Origin: Prochilodus magdalenae
Taxonomy: Eukaryota; Chordata; Actinopteri; Characiformes; Prochilodontidae
Assembly: GCA_024036415.1 (NCBI GenBank)
Contig: JAMWET010001098.1
Span: forward strand, 508,970-572,969
Reading direction: 5' to 3'
DNA length: 64,000 bases
Shown: positions 17,520-30,659 of the stretch, piece by piece
Numbering within the stretch: position 1 is the stretch's first letter
Layout: each line of letters begins with the position of its first letter
Notes under the pieces: generated by a model
Told to the model about the DNA's origin: nothing
The model's database searches: none
What the model saw: the letters and a program-made list of their open reading frames with translations, nothing else
Translations under genes and position numbers: made by a program

Positions 17520-17841
17520 TTCAATAATACAAACCATAGGAGGTAATATGCCTGGGAAATGTGATGCCTATGGAGACTAACTCAGCACTGTTGGTTTGTA
17601 AGTCGCTACAGGTACTGTGTGTGTCCTGGGAAGTGCACTAATGTCAGTGCAGAGTGTGTGTGTGTGGCTTTAATAATATAAGCCATAGGCTGTAATATGC
17701 CTGGGAAATGTAATGCTTATGGAGACTGTGTATCTCAACTTAGTACAGTAGGTATGTACGCCTAAGTGATCACTACATGTACTGCCTGTGTCCTGGGAAG
17801 TGCACTAATGTAAGTGCAGTGTGTGTGTGTGTGTGTGTGTC
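17520..17841 (+). repeat. Tandem duplication of a ~150-165 bp unit
   Basis: Unit 1 is about 17520-17668 and unit 2 about 17669-17841. The word atatgcctgggaaatg recurs at 17546 and 17695, and gtgtcctgggaagtgcacta near 17624 and 17787. The second unit carries about 14 extra bases. Each unit ends in a GT run, the second one longer (17819-17841). Confidence 0.85.
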
Positions 17842-18648
17842 TGAGGATGTGGGAGGGACAGAAAAAAGACTCAGGAAGCCCTGACACGCATATGGCACAT
17901 CGTTATGATTGAGAAAAAAAAAGCCTATTGAATTACGCTGCCTCTCCTTCTGCCCAGAAGACCAGAAATATGGAGCAGGTTGGCCAACATTTTAAAGATG
18001 AACTTTAAATTTATGGACAGATAAATCAGCAAAGTTGTAATTAAAGTCGTAATGGCATTAAACATATCCATGCTAAAATTGTGCCGCGTATTATTCAAAC
18101 AGTCTGGGGGCTCAGGTTTGCCTCCTTATTGCTTTCTCCATCATTTAGTCGCTCGAGGGCAAGACGTCGTGGGCCTAGTGGAAAAAAGTTGTACTTTTTT
18201 ATGTGGCTGCTTCACTGTAGCGATCTCTCGAATGTAATTCATCTTTAGGAACGTGCTAGTATCGTGACACTCAAATAAAACGATGGCGCAAATAAAAGTT
18301 AATAGCAGGAACAGAGAGGCTGTCAACATGCCCAAACAGAGCTGCGTGTTAAGTCATACACAAAGAGATATCAAAGAGCATTTGTCACATCTGAATCCAC
18401 TTTGCTGTACAGTATGGGCGCCATCTGCCAGCAATATCGGTGCGGGGTGTACGCACTTAATTTCAATCATTCACTGTGCCTTGAGACCAGGGGCTCTGCC
18501 CACTCCTTTCGGGCTGGCCGTTTGATGTTCTAATGAGCCGCGAGCAGCCCACACAGCTGGCTGGCTGGGATGTGCCACAGAGGCGAAGGGGTTGAAGCCG
18601 TTCAGCGTGAGCAAGGACACAGGCTTACTGTTCCCTGTTCATCACTTG

Positions 18649-18713
18649 TTTTTTTTTTTTTTGGTTTGTTTTGTTTTTTGTTTTGTTCTTTGTTTTTTTT
18701 TTTTTGTTCTTTC
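18649..18713. repeat. T-rich low-complexity tract
   Basis: About 65 bp of poly-T broken by GG, G and C. On the minus strand it is an A-rich tail-like tract, but I see no retrotransposon body or target-site duplication next to it. Confidence 0.85.
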
Positions 18714-21700
18714 CAGGTCCTCAGCCCCCTCCTGTCGGATTTAATCTAGCTCAAAACTGATGATGTGATATGCTTAGTTTGCACGGACAGAGAAAGCGAG
18801 CACCCCCCGCCACCAGCATAACAGGTCCATGATCTGCTGATGGCATGATAAAACGTGAGACAGAGATGACAGTACTGGCCAACTCATCGAACAGGCATCC
18901 ACGAGAAATTGTCCTGAATGAAACTCGTAGTAAGTTCAGACACAGCCAGACAAGTAGTTTAAAAGTCAGCACTACAAACACTCCTCTCCTCCCCTCCCCT
19001 CCCTACGACGATCCACACCTTATTATAAGTGATGACACGAGACAAAGAAGCCATTGTTGACTGGTAATATAAACAAAAGGAGACACTGAGCTCCAGGGCC
19101 GTAATGATATCCAAATGACTCCAATTGAGATTCATAAAGCCCCGAGATTATGTAACGTGCTACATGAGTGTTTTTCTGTGCGTTTTTTTTTTTCTTTTTC
19201 TTTTTTCTCTCTCGTCCTGCTTTCTCTCGTCGGTCTGGAGGAAAAATACAGCCACTTAAGTCCCTGGATCAAGACTCCATTTCACAGTGGTGCATTTTTT
19301 GAGACACTTAATTATGGCTTTATGTGTGGAGCATTTTGATGGGGCCACAGAACCTTCCAGTTTCAAACAGTTACTTTCCATCCTTGGCAGGGCAACACAA
19401 CATAAGGGCAGGGAGATGGGAAGAGAGAGAGAAAGAGGGAGAGAGATGACACATACACAGAAATCATATTCGTTACCTCATCAGGAAGACCTCCTCAACT
19501 CCTCTCAATCCCCAGATTTAATCTAAGCCCATAATTACTATTTGTCGCTGAATGGTTGGTGACATCACTACAGGAGACAGCACCACGGCCTTTAGGGCCG
19601 AACTTGCCAAGGTACGGACAAGTGAGGCAGAGGATCCGTCTACCCAGCAAATTGCAGTCATGCAGGGATGGCATGAGTGAAAGCACATAAACGATGCAGA
19701 GCAAGGAGAATTTCCATAAAGGGGGTAAGAATGGAGAGGACGCACTCTGTGTGCCTTCCTCTGGCTGTTTTGGATGAGTGCGGCATGCGGCATGGCAGCC
19801 TCGTCTGGAAATCAGAGTGGAGATGGAGGCTTGCTGTGGTGGGCGGGAGGGGGTTGGCGGGGGAGTTGGGGGGGGTATTGGCTACAAAGGCAATTTCCTT
19901 TTTGCTCTTATTGGCATGACTGTCTGCCGCCTCCAGCCTTCGTGGAGGTCCTTAATTGAGATCACTTGTACTTAAAAATAGGAACAGAAAAGGAACTTCT
20001 GTGGCTTGGGAAGGGGAAAAGAAATAAAGGGCGTTGATATGTGACGAAGGCTGCCATTAAACACCCATAACGACAGACTCCAGCGTTAAGGGCCCGTACT
20101 GCTCCACTGTCTGCCGTCGCACTCGCTAGGCTCTCAGATTTTACACCGCCCTTGCGCATTGACAGTCTGTGTCCCTGTAGCTATGAGGAATGTGGGACAT
20201 ATTCTGGAACTCATACTGTCAAAACTTGTCATGTTTAGAGAATTCACCTCTTTTATTTTTTCTTTATTATACTATTATTATTTAATCTTTTTTAGTTTAT
20301 TGATTAGTATAATTAGTGTGGTATATTGGTCAGTATAATTAGTGTACATGTATGATTTATGTATAAATGGCTATTCTTCAGCTTTTCTTTGTCTCTTAGA
20401 ATTGAACAGGCTGTTTTTGTTACTATGACTTTAAGACTAATATGTAAATCATGTCTCTCTTCTGATTGGCCGCCTTGTGTTTTGCTTCATTTAAAAAGCA
20501 GTCCAGGCTGAAACACATATTTATGGCCAGTGTTAAACTGCCATAGACTAAATATGAGGATAAATTAATGTGTGCTGGTTTTCATGACATCACAAAAACA
20601 ATAAATTCAGCTGTTTTTTGTAGCTTAATTTACATATATGGATGGTATAGAATCTGGCCACTGTACACTTTAATACAGCTTAATTGTCAGATGTCCAACT
20701 ATAGAAAAGAAAGGGGCTGTAGATGGTTTACATGCTACAGAGGATTTGATAGCTTTTGCTATGCTAACTAAAAATCCTTTAAAGCTCGTTTGGAGGTCTG
20801 CCTGAAGTGTGTCCAGTAGGCCAAAGTTGGCCTGGGAGTAGATTTGATTTGGCAGGCCAGAAAGTTAGCACAACCCTTACCCAATTAGAAAACAACATAA
20901 TTTGATACTCTGTGCACATATTAAATTATTTTTTTTCTTTTAAAACTTGCAATTTAAGCATATTAGTAAGAAAACAGTGTGATATTAAAAACGACCTACT
21001 TTATTTGTTCCGTTATTTGTATGCTATTTTGTCTTCTTGGCCTTGGCCCACCACAAACATTGCACTTTGGCCCCTCAAGGCAAATATTTGGGCACCCTGT
21101 GTACTATGGCATTGTTTCAAAGAGCCCTTTTGGCCCCTTTATTTTGAAAAAGTGTGGAATTTGAAGGAAGAAAAAAGACCAGAGGATACATATTCCATAT
21201 ACAAGTCATTAATATGGAGCAATTCATTTGAAACAAGCTACAATTGAGGGATAAGAATAAATGGGAAATGGACAGCAGGCCCTCCTGAATAAGGACTGGG
21301 TGTCATTTTTCCACAGGATTGTGTTTATTTTGGCCCAGAAAAAAGGGCCGAATTCCACCTAACACTTTTCCTTTCCGCTGCGGATTGCACCCGGCTACTT
21401 CCTCTCTGTGAAACTGCCTGGTTAGTTGAAAAATATTTATAGTACATGTGCAAGACATGCTGTTCTCATGTATCCACCGCTGTTCGTTGCAATTCTGTGC
21501 GGAAGGTAAAAGTAGCACCAGATTTATGGGGGGGGATTTCATCTTGTCCCACAGTAGATTGGGGATGATTTATTGGTGGTATAATGTGCACCCAGTGATG
21601 GATCGAGGAACTGGTGGACGACCCGAGCAGGCAGGTATCCAGAGCACGGCTCGCAGGGGAGCTATCACCTATCGCCGCTGACTTTACACGGATCCTGTTC

Positions 21701-24700
21701 GCTCCGCTTTATATTCTAGTGTTTGGATAGAAGACGTTTCAGGCCCAGGTGCTCAAAAGAAGCTGGATGAAAGTTGGGGGGCAACGGAAGAATCTTACAA
21801 CAGCCACAGTCACACTTGCCGAGCTGGAGCCAGTAGCTGGAGCTGGTGCCAGAGCCTGAGCCCGAGCAGGACACACAGTGCATCGCTCTTCTTGCACATA
21901 AACCTTAGACAGGGGGAAAGTATAATATAGCCATATGCGCACAGCAGTAGATTAAATGAATTATTCCAGGACGTCAAAAGTCTGTAGCAGCAGGTGATTT
22001 GCTTTGGCCACTGTTCTGATATTTCTTTAGCGAAAAAATAAGGCTGCCATTGTTTGCTAGAAACTCAATCATTCTCGTGGGGAGCCGGCCTGTCCATTCT
22101 CCTATTCTTTTCAGACCCTGCCTAGGCTAGACTTAGTCATCATTACCAAAGCTTGGGGAAAAACAGTAATACAAAACTTAATGCCGTGGATAGTTTTGGT
22201 CCGGTCTTTTTAAATGCACGCTCAAGAGTGTAAGCCCAGTAGAGTGAATTGAATAGGGTGGAGGAAATGATGGTGAGCAAATGCTTCTGGAAGTGCACTA
22301 ATACTGCCAAAGAAATCATTTTAAGGGTTGGGAGCGTGTCCTTTCTAATTTGACTCCTGCCTTGAAAAGTATCCGTCCTCTTTAGAACTTGCTCATGCCC
22401 ATAGTATATCTGCTGCACCTAATCACAGTCAAACGTATGTGGTCCTGAATATTTAGGTTGTTCAAGTTACCTACGAGACAAGAGAGTTTCACAGTAGATT
22501 ATCTACATATTTGAAAACTATTAGAAAAAAAATATTAGAAAAAAAGTGTCCTTATAGAGATAGTAGTATTAGTTGTGTATTAGAGTGTAATCTTGTTCCC
22601 AAGAATGTTTTAGAATCTGGGAATAAAAATGAATTTAAGAAAAAGAATGCTGTGCTGTATGGTTTTCAGTACTGTTATATAAGCTACTCTGTTAAAACAA
22701 GCAAATGCAACGCTGGTCGACAGATTTACAAACATTTATTCCAGGCAAAACTTTAAAGGGACTATCATAGTTAGAATATTTATCAATTAACTAACCCATA
22801 ATATCTAATCATAGTTCATTCTAGCAGTCAGTAGCAATTTGTTTCTCATCATGCTCAAGCATCTATGTGATTGCCTCAAGCCCCAGACTATTCCCAATTG
22901 GCTGATCTGTCAGTGTGTTAAACTATAGTGAACTTTGTCAACAGACAACAGGGCATAATTCACTAGCAATAATCTGTTGTCCATCACTGCTTTGTAATCA
23001 ATGGCAAGAAGTACTTTTATGACAGGAAGCCAAATATCCATTTAAAACGATCTTTGACATGTTTGTGGTAGACGGACAACGACAAACAGGATATTCTATT
23101 GTTTTCAAAGGAGCCGTGATGGAGTGCTAATTTTTTTTGACTCGATGCTGAATTCCTGTTGGACACAGTTTTTATGCAATAAAGTACAGAGCGGCCTCCT
23201 GCCGTTCTCCACCTTCAATAAACAATCTATACTGATAATGGTCTCCTCTAAATAACCATCCATTTTCTCCAGCAGTGCTGTCACCATACCAACGTTTATG
23301 TCACTTCATTCATTCATTCGTTTCTTTTCACATGTAAAAATGTGAATGCATGAGTCAGTGACTTCCAATGCATTAACAATGCTAACATGAAGTAATGAAA
23401 TAATACATTAACAATTGAGACAGTGCAGAGCCTAAGGAAGGAATGAGATGAATAAACGACACATAGAGGAATGTGGGTCAGTGTGGCTGTGGATTAGAGT
23501 TTGGGGATCTGTCCTGAGTGACTATGCTGTTTGGTGTCTGTAGGATAAATGAAACAACAGGGCTTGGGTAAGATCAAAAATGAATTGGACTGTAAGGGAG
23601 AAACAAGGGATGGAAAAATAAGACAAAAACAGAGAAGTGCGGGCTGGCTATACTGAATTCATGTCTGCTCTGAGATGCAAAACAGTGTGTTTCAGGTGAT
23701 CAGAGGTACAGTATATGGACGTGCGCCTTTCCAGCCATTCAAGGGAAGAAAATTTGGAATATGCTCTGGATTTTTTTTTTTCGTAAGTTAGATCAAAAAG
23801 CTATATACAAGTACAGCATTCCTAATGAGACCGAACATTCGTGTCAATATCTCAAAAACTACAGGGCTAGTTTGCGGACAAATATCTCTTAGCCAGGAAG
23901 AAGAACATAAATTGGATAACAATAGTGATGCACGTTGCGCAATCATTAACTACTAATAAGTAAACATGTAACAACTACATGTTTACATGTTAATACATTA
24001 CTTCATGTTATGTAATGCATCACTTAATGTTAGTTAATCAGCATTCACTGTAACCAAATTAACAATAGCTGCTGATAAACCATACATGTTCAAGAACACT
24101 AAAGCTCCATTTCAACCATTGTATATACACACCTTCCTACAAACAGATTTTCCTTATTTTGCACGTTAATAATAATACAGAAGACACATATTGATGTAGA
24201 CTGTGACATGAATAGTGTTACACGTATTGAAGATATCTTCTTTTATATATTATATTATAGGATATTATAGACACAAACATAAAGACAAACACTCTAAAGT
24301 AGCTTCATGAGGAGCCACCTGAGATACACATATGCTGAGACCTTTTTAGTTTTGTTTTGGAAATAATTCTTTGCTTAGGCTTTAACTAAAGTGTCTGTAT
24401 TTGTCTTAGAAACAAGATCTGTAAGCATCGTTTGCATGCAAGCATAAAGCTTCAGATTAAAATGTCTTTAAGACTCTAAAGACTACTTACTTAGGTGTTT
24501 GCAAATGGTTGAGTGCTATTTTAAACCAACGTGATACAGTATTTCAATGAGTTTGCCCCGCAGCTCTGAACAAAAACCCTAATTGCTTTACTTTGTCTCT
24601 GAACATTCCAATTCCACTTTTCGGCAGTGCCAGGGTTAAGGCTTCAACCTGAATGTGACCAGCTGGTTCCTTGAGAAGCCTTTTTCATGGACCGCACATG

Positions 24701-25869
24701 ACATAAATGATATTTAATCCTCAAACTCAGCAGTTAGTAGCGGGTCTTTTATGGGGTGTGCCCCTTGTGGGGAGCTAAACTTCTTATGTTACACTTTGTG
24801 GACCCTCTGTGTAAAGGAGTACCCACCTAAAGCTCTCTCATCACGCGCAACGTAGAAACAGCTCGGGTAAAATAGTGCATTTGTGCCACATTTTGAAATT
24901 CGAAATGATGTCTAATTGAGGCCGTTGAACCGAACTCAAAAGAATTTCAATCCATGAGCTAGAGGTTGAATGAGTTCCCAAATCCCATTGGAAGAATTTA
25001 TTTTATTGGTAATCGCTGCACTTTGGGGAATGATACGCCTGCGGTCTGAGCATGACATACCGGTGCAATCTAGACAATCCAGACAGTTTCAGAATTGAGC
25101 GAAATAACTCTTTGGCATTTTGACTGTGAGGGTCTCATATGTCTCGAGCCTTACTCTCCACCTTAATGCTGCTTTTAAACACTGAACGCTGGGAGGGTTA
25201 AACAGTAATGCCACTCCCGCCGTTTGTAAACACTCAAACTGAGCATCTGACTTGTGTAAACCTTTGTGTGTTTTTGCAGTACAATATACTGTGACATTCA
25301 GAGCGGTTTAGTTTTCGTTCCTCCTCCTCATAAATAACAGAGGCTGCATCCATAAATCATGGTTTAATTACAAACTGAATATTACATTTTAATTAAGCCA
25401 GTTAAGCTAAGAAACGTTCCAGCTTTTCAAATTAATTGTATCAACAACTGTCTCCCTGCTGATGAAACGGCTGTAATGAATTTCATTATCAGCATTATGC
25501 TTTAATAAATCCTTTCCCTCGAGGGGGACTGGTCTTATTAAAATACCACACCTACACCTCTAAAGGATTTTAGCCACAATAAAACAAACCAATAAAAAGG
25601 AAAGATTGTGTGCTGTCTGCTGCACATTTATTACTCACCTGGTGCAAAAAGTGTTTAGGAGGTTAATCTGGGCTGAGTGTACAGGTGTAGGTGTAATAAA
25701 CTACGCTCATACGTCACAGCTCCTCTGATTTTTGCCTGTTGTGCCAATAACTGATATTTAATCAGTTACATGTACCTAAGCAAAACTATTGTTTTTACTT
25801 TTGTATTCTGGATTTGTATTTATTTATCTTTACATGATAACACTTGTGCTTCTACTCAAGTACAGTAAC

Positions 25870-26560
25870 GTGCAAACAGGCCATATGTACAAATGATTCT
25901 TTTTACCAGCAGGTATTTTGAGAAGATTACAAATGTCCAATCCAGTTGCATTAGGAACATTTTAAACAAAAATAGAAGATAAAAGTGGGACTAATAACAA
26001 CCATGCAAGACCTGCGACATCACCGAAACTGTCTCCATCTGTGTACTTTTCTGTTAAATGTATGTTTTTTGTTCTGACCCTGAAAAAAAAATTGAATAAC
26101 TTGTACCTAATGTTTTGTTCTGCATAACTTAAGACAGTTCAGTTGCATTAGAAGCATAAAAGGTATAGGAAAAATGAGGCTTCTAACAACCATGCAACAT
26201 CGGCTTTATCACCAAAACTCTCTCCCTTAGATAACAGTATATTTTTGGAAGAAAGTCTTTGAGGAGAATTAAGCTCCACTCTTACTTCAGTTCTGTTTCT
26301 GTCCATTCATCTACTGTGAGAAGACAACTCAGGGCTATATGTCTGACAGGATGTGCAATTCACAAATCAAACCAAGAATCCGTTGGTGTTCTCAGTGATC
26401 TAACCGCCACAGAGTCCAGACCTCAGCATCACCGAAAGTGTTTGCGATTACTTCTAAGACTGAACTTAAGTAGATTTCTCTACCTGAAAGCAAGTCTTGC
26501 TTAGAAGCTGCACTGAGGGAAAGAGTGGATGCACTACACATGGAGGCTTCTGTGTACTTT
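25870..26560 (+). mobile_element. Decayed Tc1-like transposon copy
   Basis: The left edge contains tacagtaacgtgcaaac, close to the family terminus tacagtgctgtgcaaaag. Positions 26404-26454 read PPQSPDLSITESVCDYF then stop, a damaged version of the Tc1 motif around the catalytic glutamate. The upstream block tctgtttctgtccattcat (near 26291) matches the copies at 1.9 and 50.2 kb. A partial internal duplication (25930-26050 versus 26120-26240) is visible: both contain 'tccagttgcattaggaac'-like and 'aacaaccatgcaa' words. No intact reading frame. Confidence 0.7.
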
Positions 26561-28773
26561 GGTGTTTCATGTATGTTTTTGTTCTGATGCTGAAAACGGA
26601 ATAATTTAATGGTCCTTTTGATCAGAAAAATATATAAATAAAGTGGTGCTCTGTATTTTTTATGTACATCTTTACATTGTTTGAACATTTCATGATGACT
26701 GTGACAATAGAGATGCTCCAAATTAGCTTGGAATTTCTTTCACATTAACTTACTTTAGAAGACCAGTAAAGTTGCCATTTAGGAGGAACACTGGGGTGTT
26801 TGGACACTAATGAAAGGGTGGCATGTGACTTCTGCTGTACTGTAAATGTGTTAGGAAAATGATCTACTTTCTACCCAGTTTACCCAGTACTGAATTCTTT
26901 TGAGTATCCCAGATTAAAAAACACCTATGGTAATCTATACTAGATGTAGCAACTTCATCCATGTAATAACCTTAGTACTGGAGTAGGTTTAAACTATATA
27001 CATTTAGTTATATCATTTCACCAAAGTAAACATTTTACCTTTTTTTGAGGAGTTTTTTTTTTTGAGGTTTAGAATATTTATCCCTCCTATGGTTGTATCA
27101 CTGGGCTTGGAAGGGTCCAAGCCAAAAGTCTTTTCCACTCATCTCACATTTGGTTTCTTTATTTTCCCATAAGCCTATTGTGTACAGATTCTATATAAAT
27201 AATACATGTTTGTATCATGTTATTGAGTTTGTTTGTACTTCACAGTAACAACAAAAACGAACATATCCAATTATCTTTCATTTCAAGCTGCTACACTTAA
27301 ACATGTTTTACTACAAGAACACAGTTGCTTGTGAAGAGTCACTCAAAGCTTCAGAATGAATAAAGAGAGAAAACAAGAGGCCTGAGAATGTTGTTTTGCT
27401 TTAAAGTCACTGTTCTTGCTTTGAAGTGCCTTTTCTCACGTCGAGTGCCTGCGGTTACTTAAAATGTAGAATGACTTGGAGGGGAAAAAATATATACTTG
27501 CAAAACAGATGCCCTGATTCTCAGGAACACAACAGCACAGCAAGCAGGCCCTGTATGCCACCAATAAAAATGACTGATGTACTATGCAGAATATACAGCG
27601 TCTGTTGTCCAAACTCATTGTTCTACAGCTATGTACTGGAGTTGCGAAGAATCCCAACACGAAAGGACGTCACGCTGACAGAGATGGTGATTGGAATTGA
27701 TGCGTGGACTACTGTTAGGAGTTTACATTCCCATGATCTTGGGTAACAGGCGCTAGATTGTTGAGGGTTGTTAGGCATGGTTCATGCATCCCATGATCCA
27801 ATAAGCATCACACAAAAAGACTTGAGTCAGAGTTGTCACCATGGATAATAGAAGCATAATGTAATTCACTATTTCTCCAAACAGCTTATTGGAAAAATAG
27901 CAACTGAGATGTTCTGTTGAAAGTGCGAATTCTATACATTCACTTAACGCATTTCCATTAATATGTAGATTTTAGCATGGTGTAAACGAGTGAAACGCCA
28001 TTGTTGTGCATATGGCTATGATTCAGAGAGACAAAACGTTTTCTTACGTGCTAGTTGTTTACTGACAAAGAAACAGAGAGAAAAACATCAGAAGTGCGGA
28101 TGTACTTGTTGATACAGACTGTAAACCAAATTTAAATATGGTTAATTATGCCTGTAAGTCATTACTAGGTTAAACACAAATGATAATTATAGACTTCCTA
28201 AGTCTTAAAATGTAGCTGCCACAAGTCCTGTGTTAAATTTGTTTCCTCGGGTTCTGTAAGATATAGGGTGGCATTTCCCCTCGGACAGGCAAACCTGAAC
28301 AGCAAGGTGAAACGCTGTTTCCTGATCTCCCTCCTCCAGCTTGCTCCAGGGCATTTCAAAGGCATCAAAAATACCTGCTGCAACTTCAAAGCCAATTACT
28401 TAACACAGTATCAACGTACGCGCCCACTCGCACCTTTTTGTCTGTGGCATATAAGATTTCAGGGCTGGTAAAAGTGTGTGTGGGCGGGTGTGCGCTGTTC
28501 ATCGGTGCACCACAAAGCCCATTGTGTCCAGCCCAGGATGCGTCCCAGGTGCTGAGACAGTGATTCAGGGGCATTTCCAGCATAGCTAGTGGCTCTTTCA
28601 GATGAGGGTTTACTGAGCTGCTTTATTTCAAAACGTGGCTCATCAAAAGAAAACAGCTATGTAACTTTCCCCTGAGTCCAATACTGCAGATGGGCCAAGG
28701 CATGCTAAATGTGTGAAGTTCACTTTTGTAATCGTGGTACAAGGCCAGCTAACAAGTAATGAAAGCTTGTATA
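26561..28773. other. Noncoding intronic stretch left of the Tc1 element
   Basis: AT-rich sequence. A short piece at 26640-26750 (atgtacatctttacattg, catttcatgatgac) may belong to the interspersed 'gtcaatggaaccagac' family in reverse. Open frames at 27426-27746 and 28198-28583 have no recognisable domains and no splice or start context that I can support. Confidence 0.4.
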
Positions 28774-28980
28774 CAGTGGGGAAAATAAGTATTTAGTCAG
28801 TCACCAATTGTGCAAGTTGTCCCACTTAAAAAGATGAGAGAGGCCTGTAATTGACATCATAGGTAGACCTCAACTATGAGAGACAAAATGTGGAAAAAAA
28901 TTGAGAAAGTCATTTTGTCTGATTTTTAAAGAATTTATTTGCAAATAATGGTGGAAAATAAGTATTTGGTCAATAACAAA
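28774..28980 (+). repeat. Tc1-like left terminal inverted repeat (IR/DR type)
   Basis: 207 bp starting CAGTGGGGAAAATAAGTATT. It contains an outer direct repeat at 28775-28800 and an inner one at 28949-28974, both with the core ggaaaataagtattt. These are the likely transposase-binding sites by analogy with IR/DR elements. Confidence 0.95.
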
Positions 28981-28988
28981 AGTTCATC

Positions 28989-30011
28989 TCAATACTTTGT
29001 TGTATATCCTTTGTTGGCAATGACAGAGGTCAAACGTTTTCTGTAAGTCTTCACAAGGTTGGCACACACTGTTGCTGGTATGTTGGCCCATTCCTCCATG
29101 CAGATCTCCTCTAGAGCAGTGATGTTTTGGGGCTGTCGGCGGGCAACACGGACTTTCAACTCCCTCCAAAGGTTTTCGATGGGGTTGAGATCGGGAGACT
29201 GGCTAGGCCACTCCAGGACTTTGAAATGTTTCTTACGAAGCCACTCCTTTGTTGCCCTGGCAGTGTGCTTGGGATCATTGTCATGCTGAAAGACCCAGCC
29301 ACGTTTCATCTTCATTGCCCTTGCTGATGGAAGGAGGTTTGCACCCAAAATCTCACAATACATGGCCCCATTCATTCTTTCATGTACACGGACCAGTCGT
29401 CCTGGTCCCTTTGCAGAGAAACAGCCCCAAAGCATGATGTTGCCACCCCCATGCTTCACAGTTGGTATGGTGTTCTTTGGATGCAACTCCGCATTCACTT
29501 TCCTCCAAACACGACGAGTTGTGTTTTTACCAAATAGTTCTACTTTGGTTTCATCTGACCATATGACATTCTCCCAATACTCTTCTGGAACATCCAAATG
29601 CTCTCTAGCAAACTTCAGACGTGCCTGGATATGGACTGGCTTAAGCAGGGGGACACGTCTGGCACTGCAAGATCTGAGTCCCTGGCGTCGTAGTGTGTTG
29701 CTGATGGTAGCCTTTGTAACGTTGGTCCCAGCTTCCTGCAGGTCATTCACTAGATCCCCCCTTGTGGTTCTGGGATTTTTCCTTACCGTTCTTGTGATCA
29801 TTTTGACCCCACGGGCTGAGATCTTGCGTGGAGCCCCAGATCGAGGGAGATTAGTAGTGGTCTTGTAGGTCTTCCATTTTCTGATTATTGCTCCCACAGT
29901 AGATTTCTTCACATCAAGCTGCTTGCCTATTGCAGATTCAGTCTTCCCAGCCTGGTGCAGGTCTACAATTCGGTTTCTGGTGTCCTCCGACAGCTCTTTC
30001 GTCTTCACCAT
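28989..30011 (-). CDS. Tc1-like transposase, 340 aa, intact DD34E
   Basis: A single uninterrupted frame, full length for a fish Tc1 transposase (about 340 aa). Residues 8-47 form the first paired-like helix-turn-helix ([20 protein letters not shown] and onward). A GRPR-like linker follows (PRSGAPRK, 56-63). Residues 64-120 are the second helix-turn-helix and basic nuclear-localisation region. The catalytic triad is present: D153 in [12 protein letters not shown]244 in [10 protein letters not shown] and E279 in [11 protein letters not shown], with 34 residues between D244 and E279. The glycine-rich box ([13 protein letters not shown]) is at 187-199. The enzyme cuts and pastes the element at TA sites. 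All key residues are present, so activity is possible but untested. Confidence 0.97.
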   Translation of the reverse strand: MVKTKELSEDTRNRIVDLHQAGKTESAIGKQLDVKKSTVGAIIRKWKTYKTTTNLPRSGAPRKISARGVKMITRTVRKNPRTTRGDLVNDLQEAGTNVTKATISNTLRRQGLRSCSARRVPLLKPVHIQARLKFAREHLDVPEEYWENVIWSDETKVELFGKNTTRRVWRKVNAELHPKNTIPTVKHGGGNIMLWGCFSAKGPGRLVRVHERMNGAMYCEILGANLLPSARAMKMKRGWVFQHDNDPKHTARATKEWLRKKHFKVLEWPSQSPDLNPIENLWRELKVRVARRQPQNITALEEICMEEWANIPATVCANLVKTYRKRLTSVIANKGYTTKY

Positions 30012-30169
30012 AGTGGAGTTTGGAGTGTGAGTGTTTGAGGTTGTAGGCAGGTGTCTTTTATACTGTTAACGACTTCAAACAGGTGCCATTAATACAGGTA
30101 ATGAGTGGGGGAAAGAGGAGCCTCTTAAAAAAGAAGTTACAGGTCTGTGACAGCCAGAAATCTTGCTTG

Positions 30170-30376
30170 TTTGTTATTGACCAAATACTTATTTTCCACC
30201 ATTATTTGCAAATAAATTCTTTAAAAATCAGACAAAATGACTTTCTCAATTTTTTTCCACATTTTGTCTCTCATAGTTGAGGTCTACCTATGATGTCAAT
30301 TACAGGCCTCTCTCATCTTTTTAAGTGGGACAACTTGCACAATTGGTGACTGACTAAATACTTATTTTCCCCACTG
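30170..30376 (-). repeat. Tc1-like right terminal inverted repeat (IR/DR type)
   Basis: Reverse complement of 28774-28980, with no mismatch seen. The last base before the right TA is 30376. Confidence 0.95.
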
Positions 30377-30389
30377 TACATCAGTTACG

Positions 30390-30600
30390 AAACTGCAGTT
30401 AAAGTTTTAGATAGGATTTTTTTAGAACTGTATAAAATTTTGTTATGTAAAAATGTATTTAATGATGAATGGCCCAAAATGAATGGAAATGAAATATCTG
30501 GTCCCATTGACTTACATTAAAAGTAAAATATGTTTTTCCTCTTCTATAAGGTTGGCATTTTGGAGATTTTGAGGTATTGGAGGCAGTTTTGTTCAGCATT
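30390..30600. repeat. Interspersed repeat fragment, 'gtcaatggaaccagac' family (reverse)
   Basis: Contains tgatgaatggcccaaaatga, ggtcccattgacttacatta and ttcctcttctataaggttgg, the reverse-oriented or related blocks of the family seen at 4.0, 9.4 and 11.0 kb. It abuts the right TA of the Tc1 element. Confidence 0.55.
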
Positions 30601-30605
30601 GTACA

Positions 30606-30637
<32 letters not shown>
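30606..30637. repeat. (CA)n microsatellite
   Basis: About 32 bp of CA dinucleotides followed by an alternating TA/CA stretch to about 30675. Confidence 0.95.
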
Positions 30638-30643
<6 letters not shown>

Positions 30644-30659
30644 ATATATGTGAGTATAT

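Larger units (their letters stand above)
13111..28773 (-). other. runx2: runx2 P1-P2 intron, left part
   Basis: Part of the roughly 23.7-kb intron between the P1 exon and the P2 exon. It holds a direct duplication (14675-14985 and 16000-16293), a tandem duplication (17520-17841), a T-rich tract (18649-18713) and decayed Tc1-like sequence (25870-26560). The stretch 20160-25870 shows no recognisable gene and few obvious repeats. No open frame in the whole interval shows a domain I recognise. The plus strand was also read for supt3h exons and none was found. Confidence 0.7.
28774..30376 (-). mobile_element. Complete Tc1-like DNA transposon inside runx2
   Basis: A 1603-bp element flanked by TA on both sides (28772-28773 and 30377-30378), the expected Tc1/mariner target duplication. 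The terminal inverted repeats are 207 bp (28774-28980 and 30170-30376). By my base-by-base reading they are identical, which indicates a recent insertion. Between them lies one intact transposase gene on the minus strand. Each terminal repeat carries an outer and an inner copy of an imperfect direct repeat, the IR/DR arrangement known from Sleeping Beauty-type elements. It lies in the runx2 P1-P2 intron in the same transcriptional direction as runx2. Confidence 0.97.

Noticed and set aside
20912..21247. 111-codon plus-strand frame
   Set aside because: No recognisable family, AT-rich composition, no flanking splice signals that I could support.
29059..29868. Plus-strand open frames of 62-168 codons inside the Tc1 element
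   Set aside because: Antisense shadows of the transposase gene.
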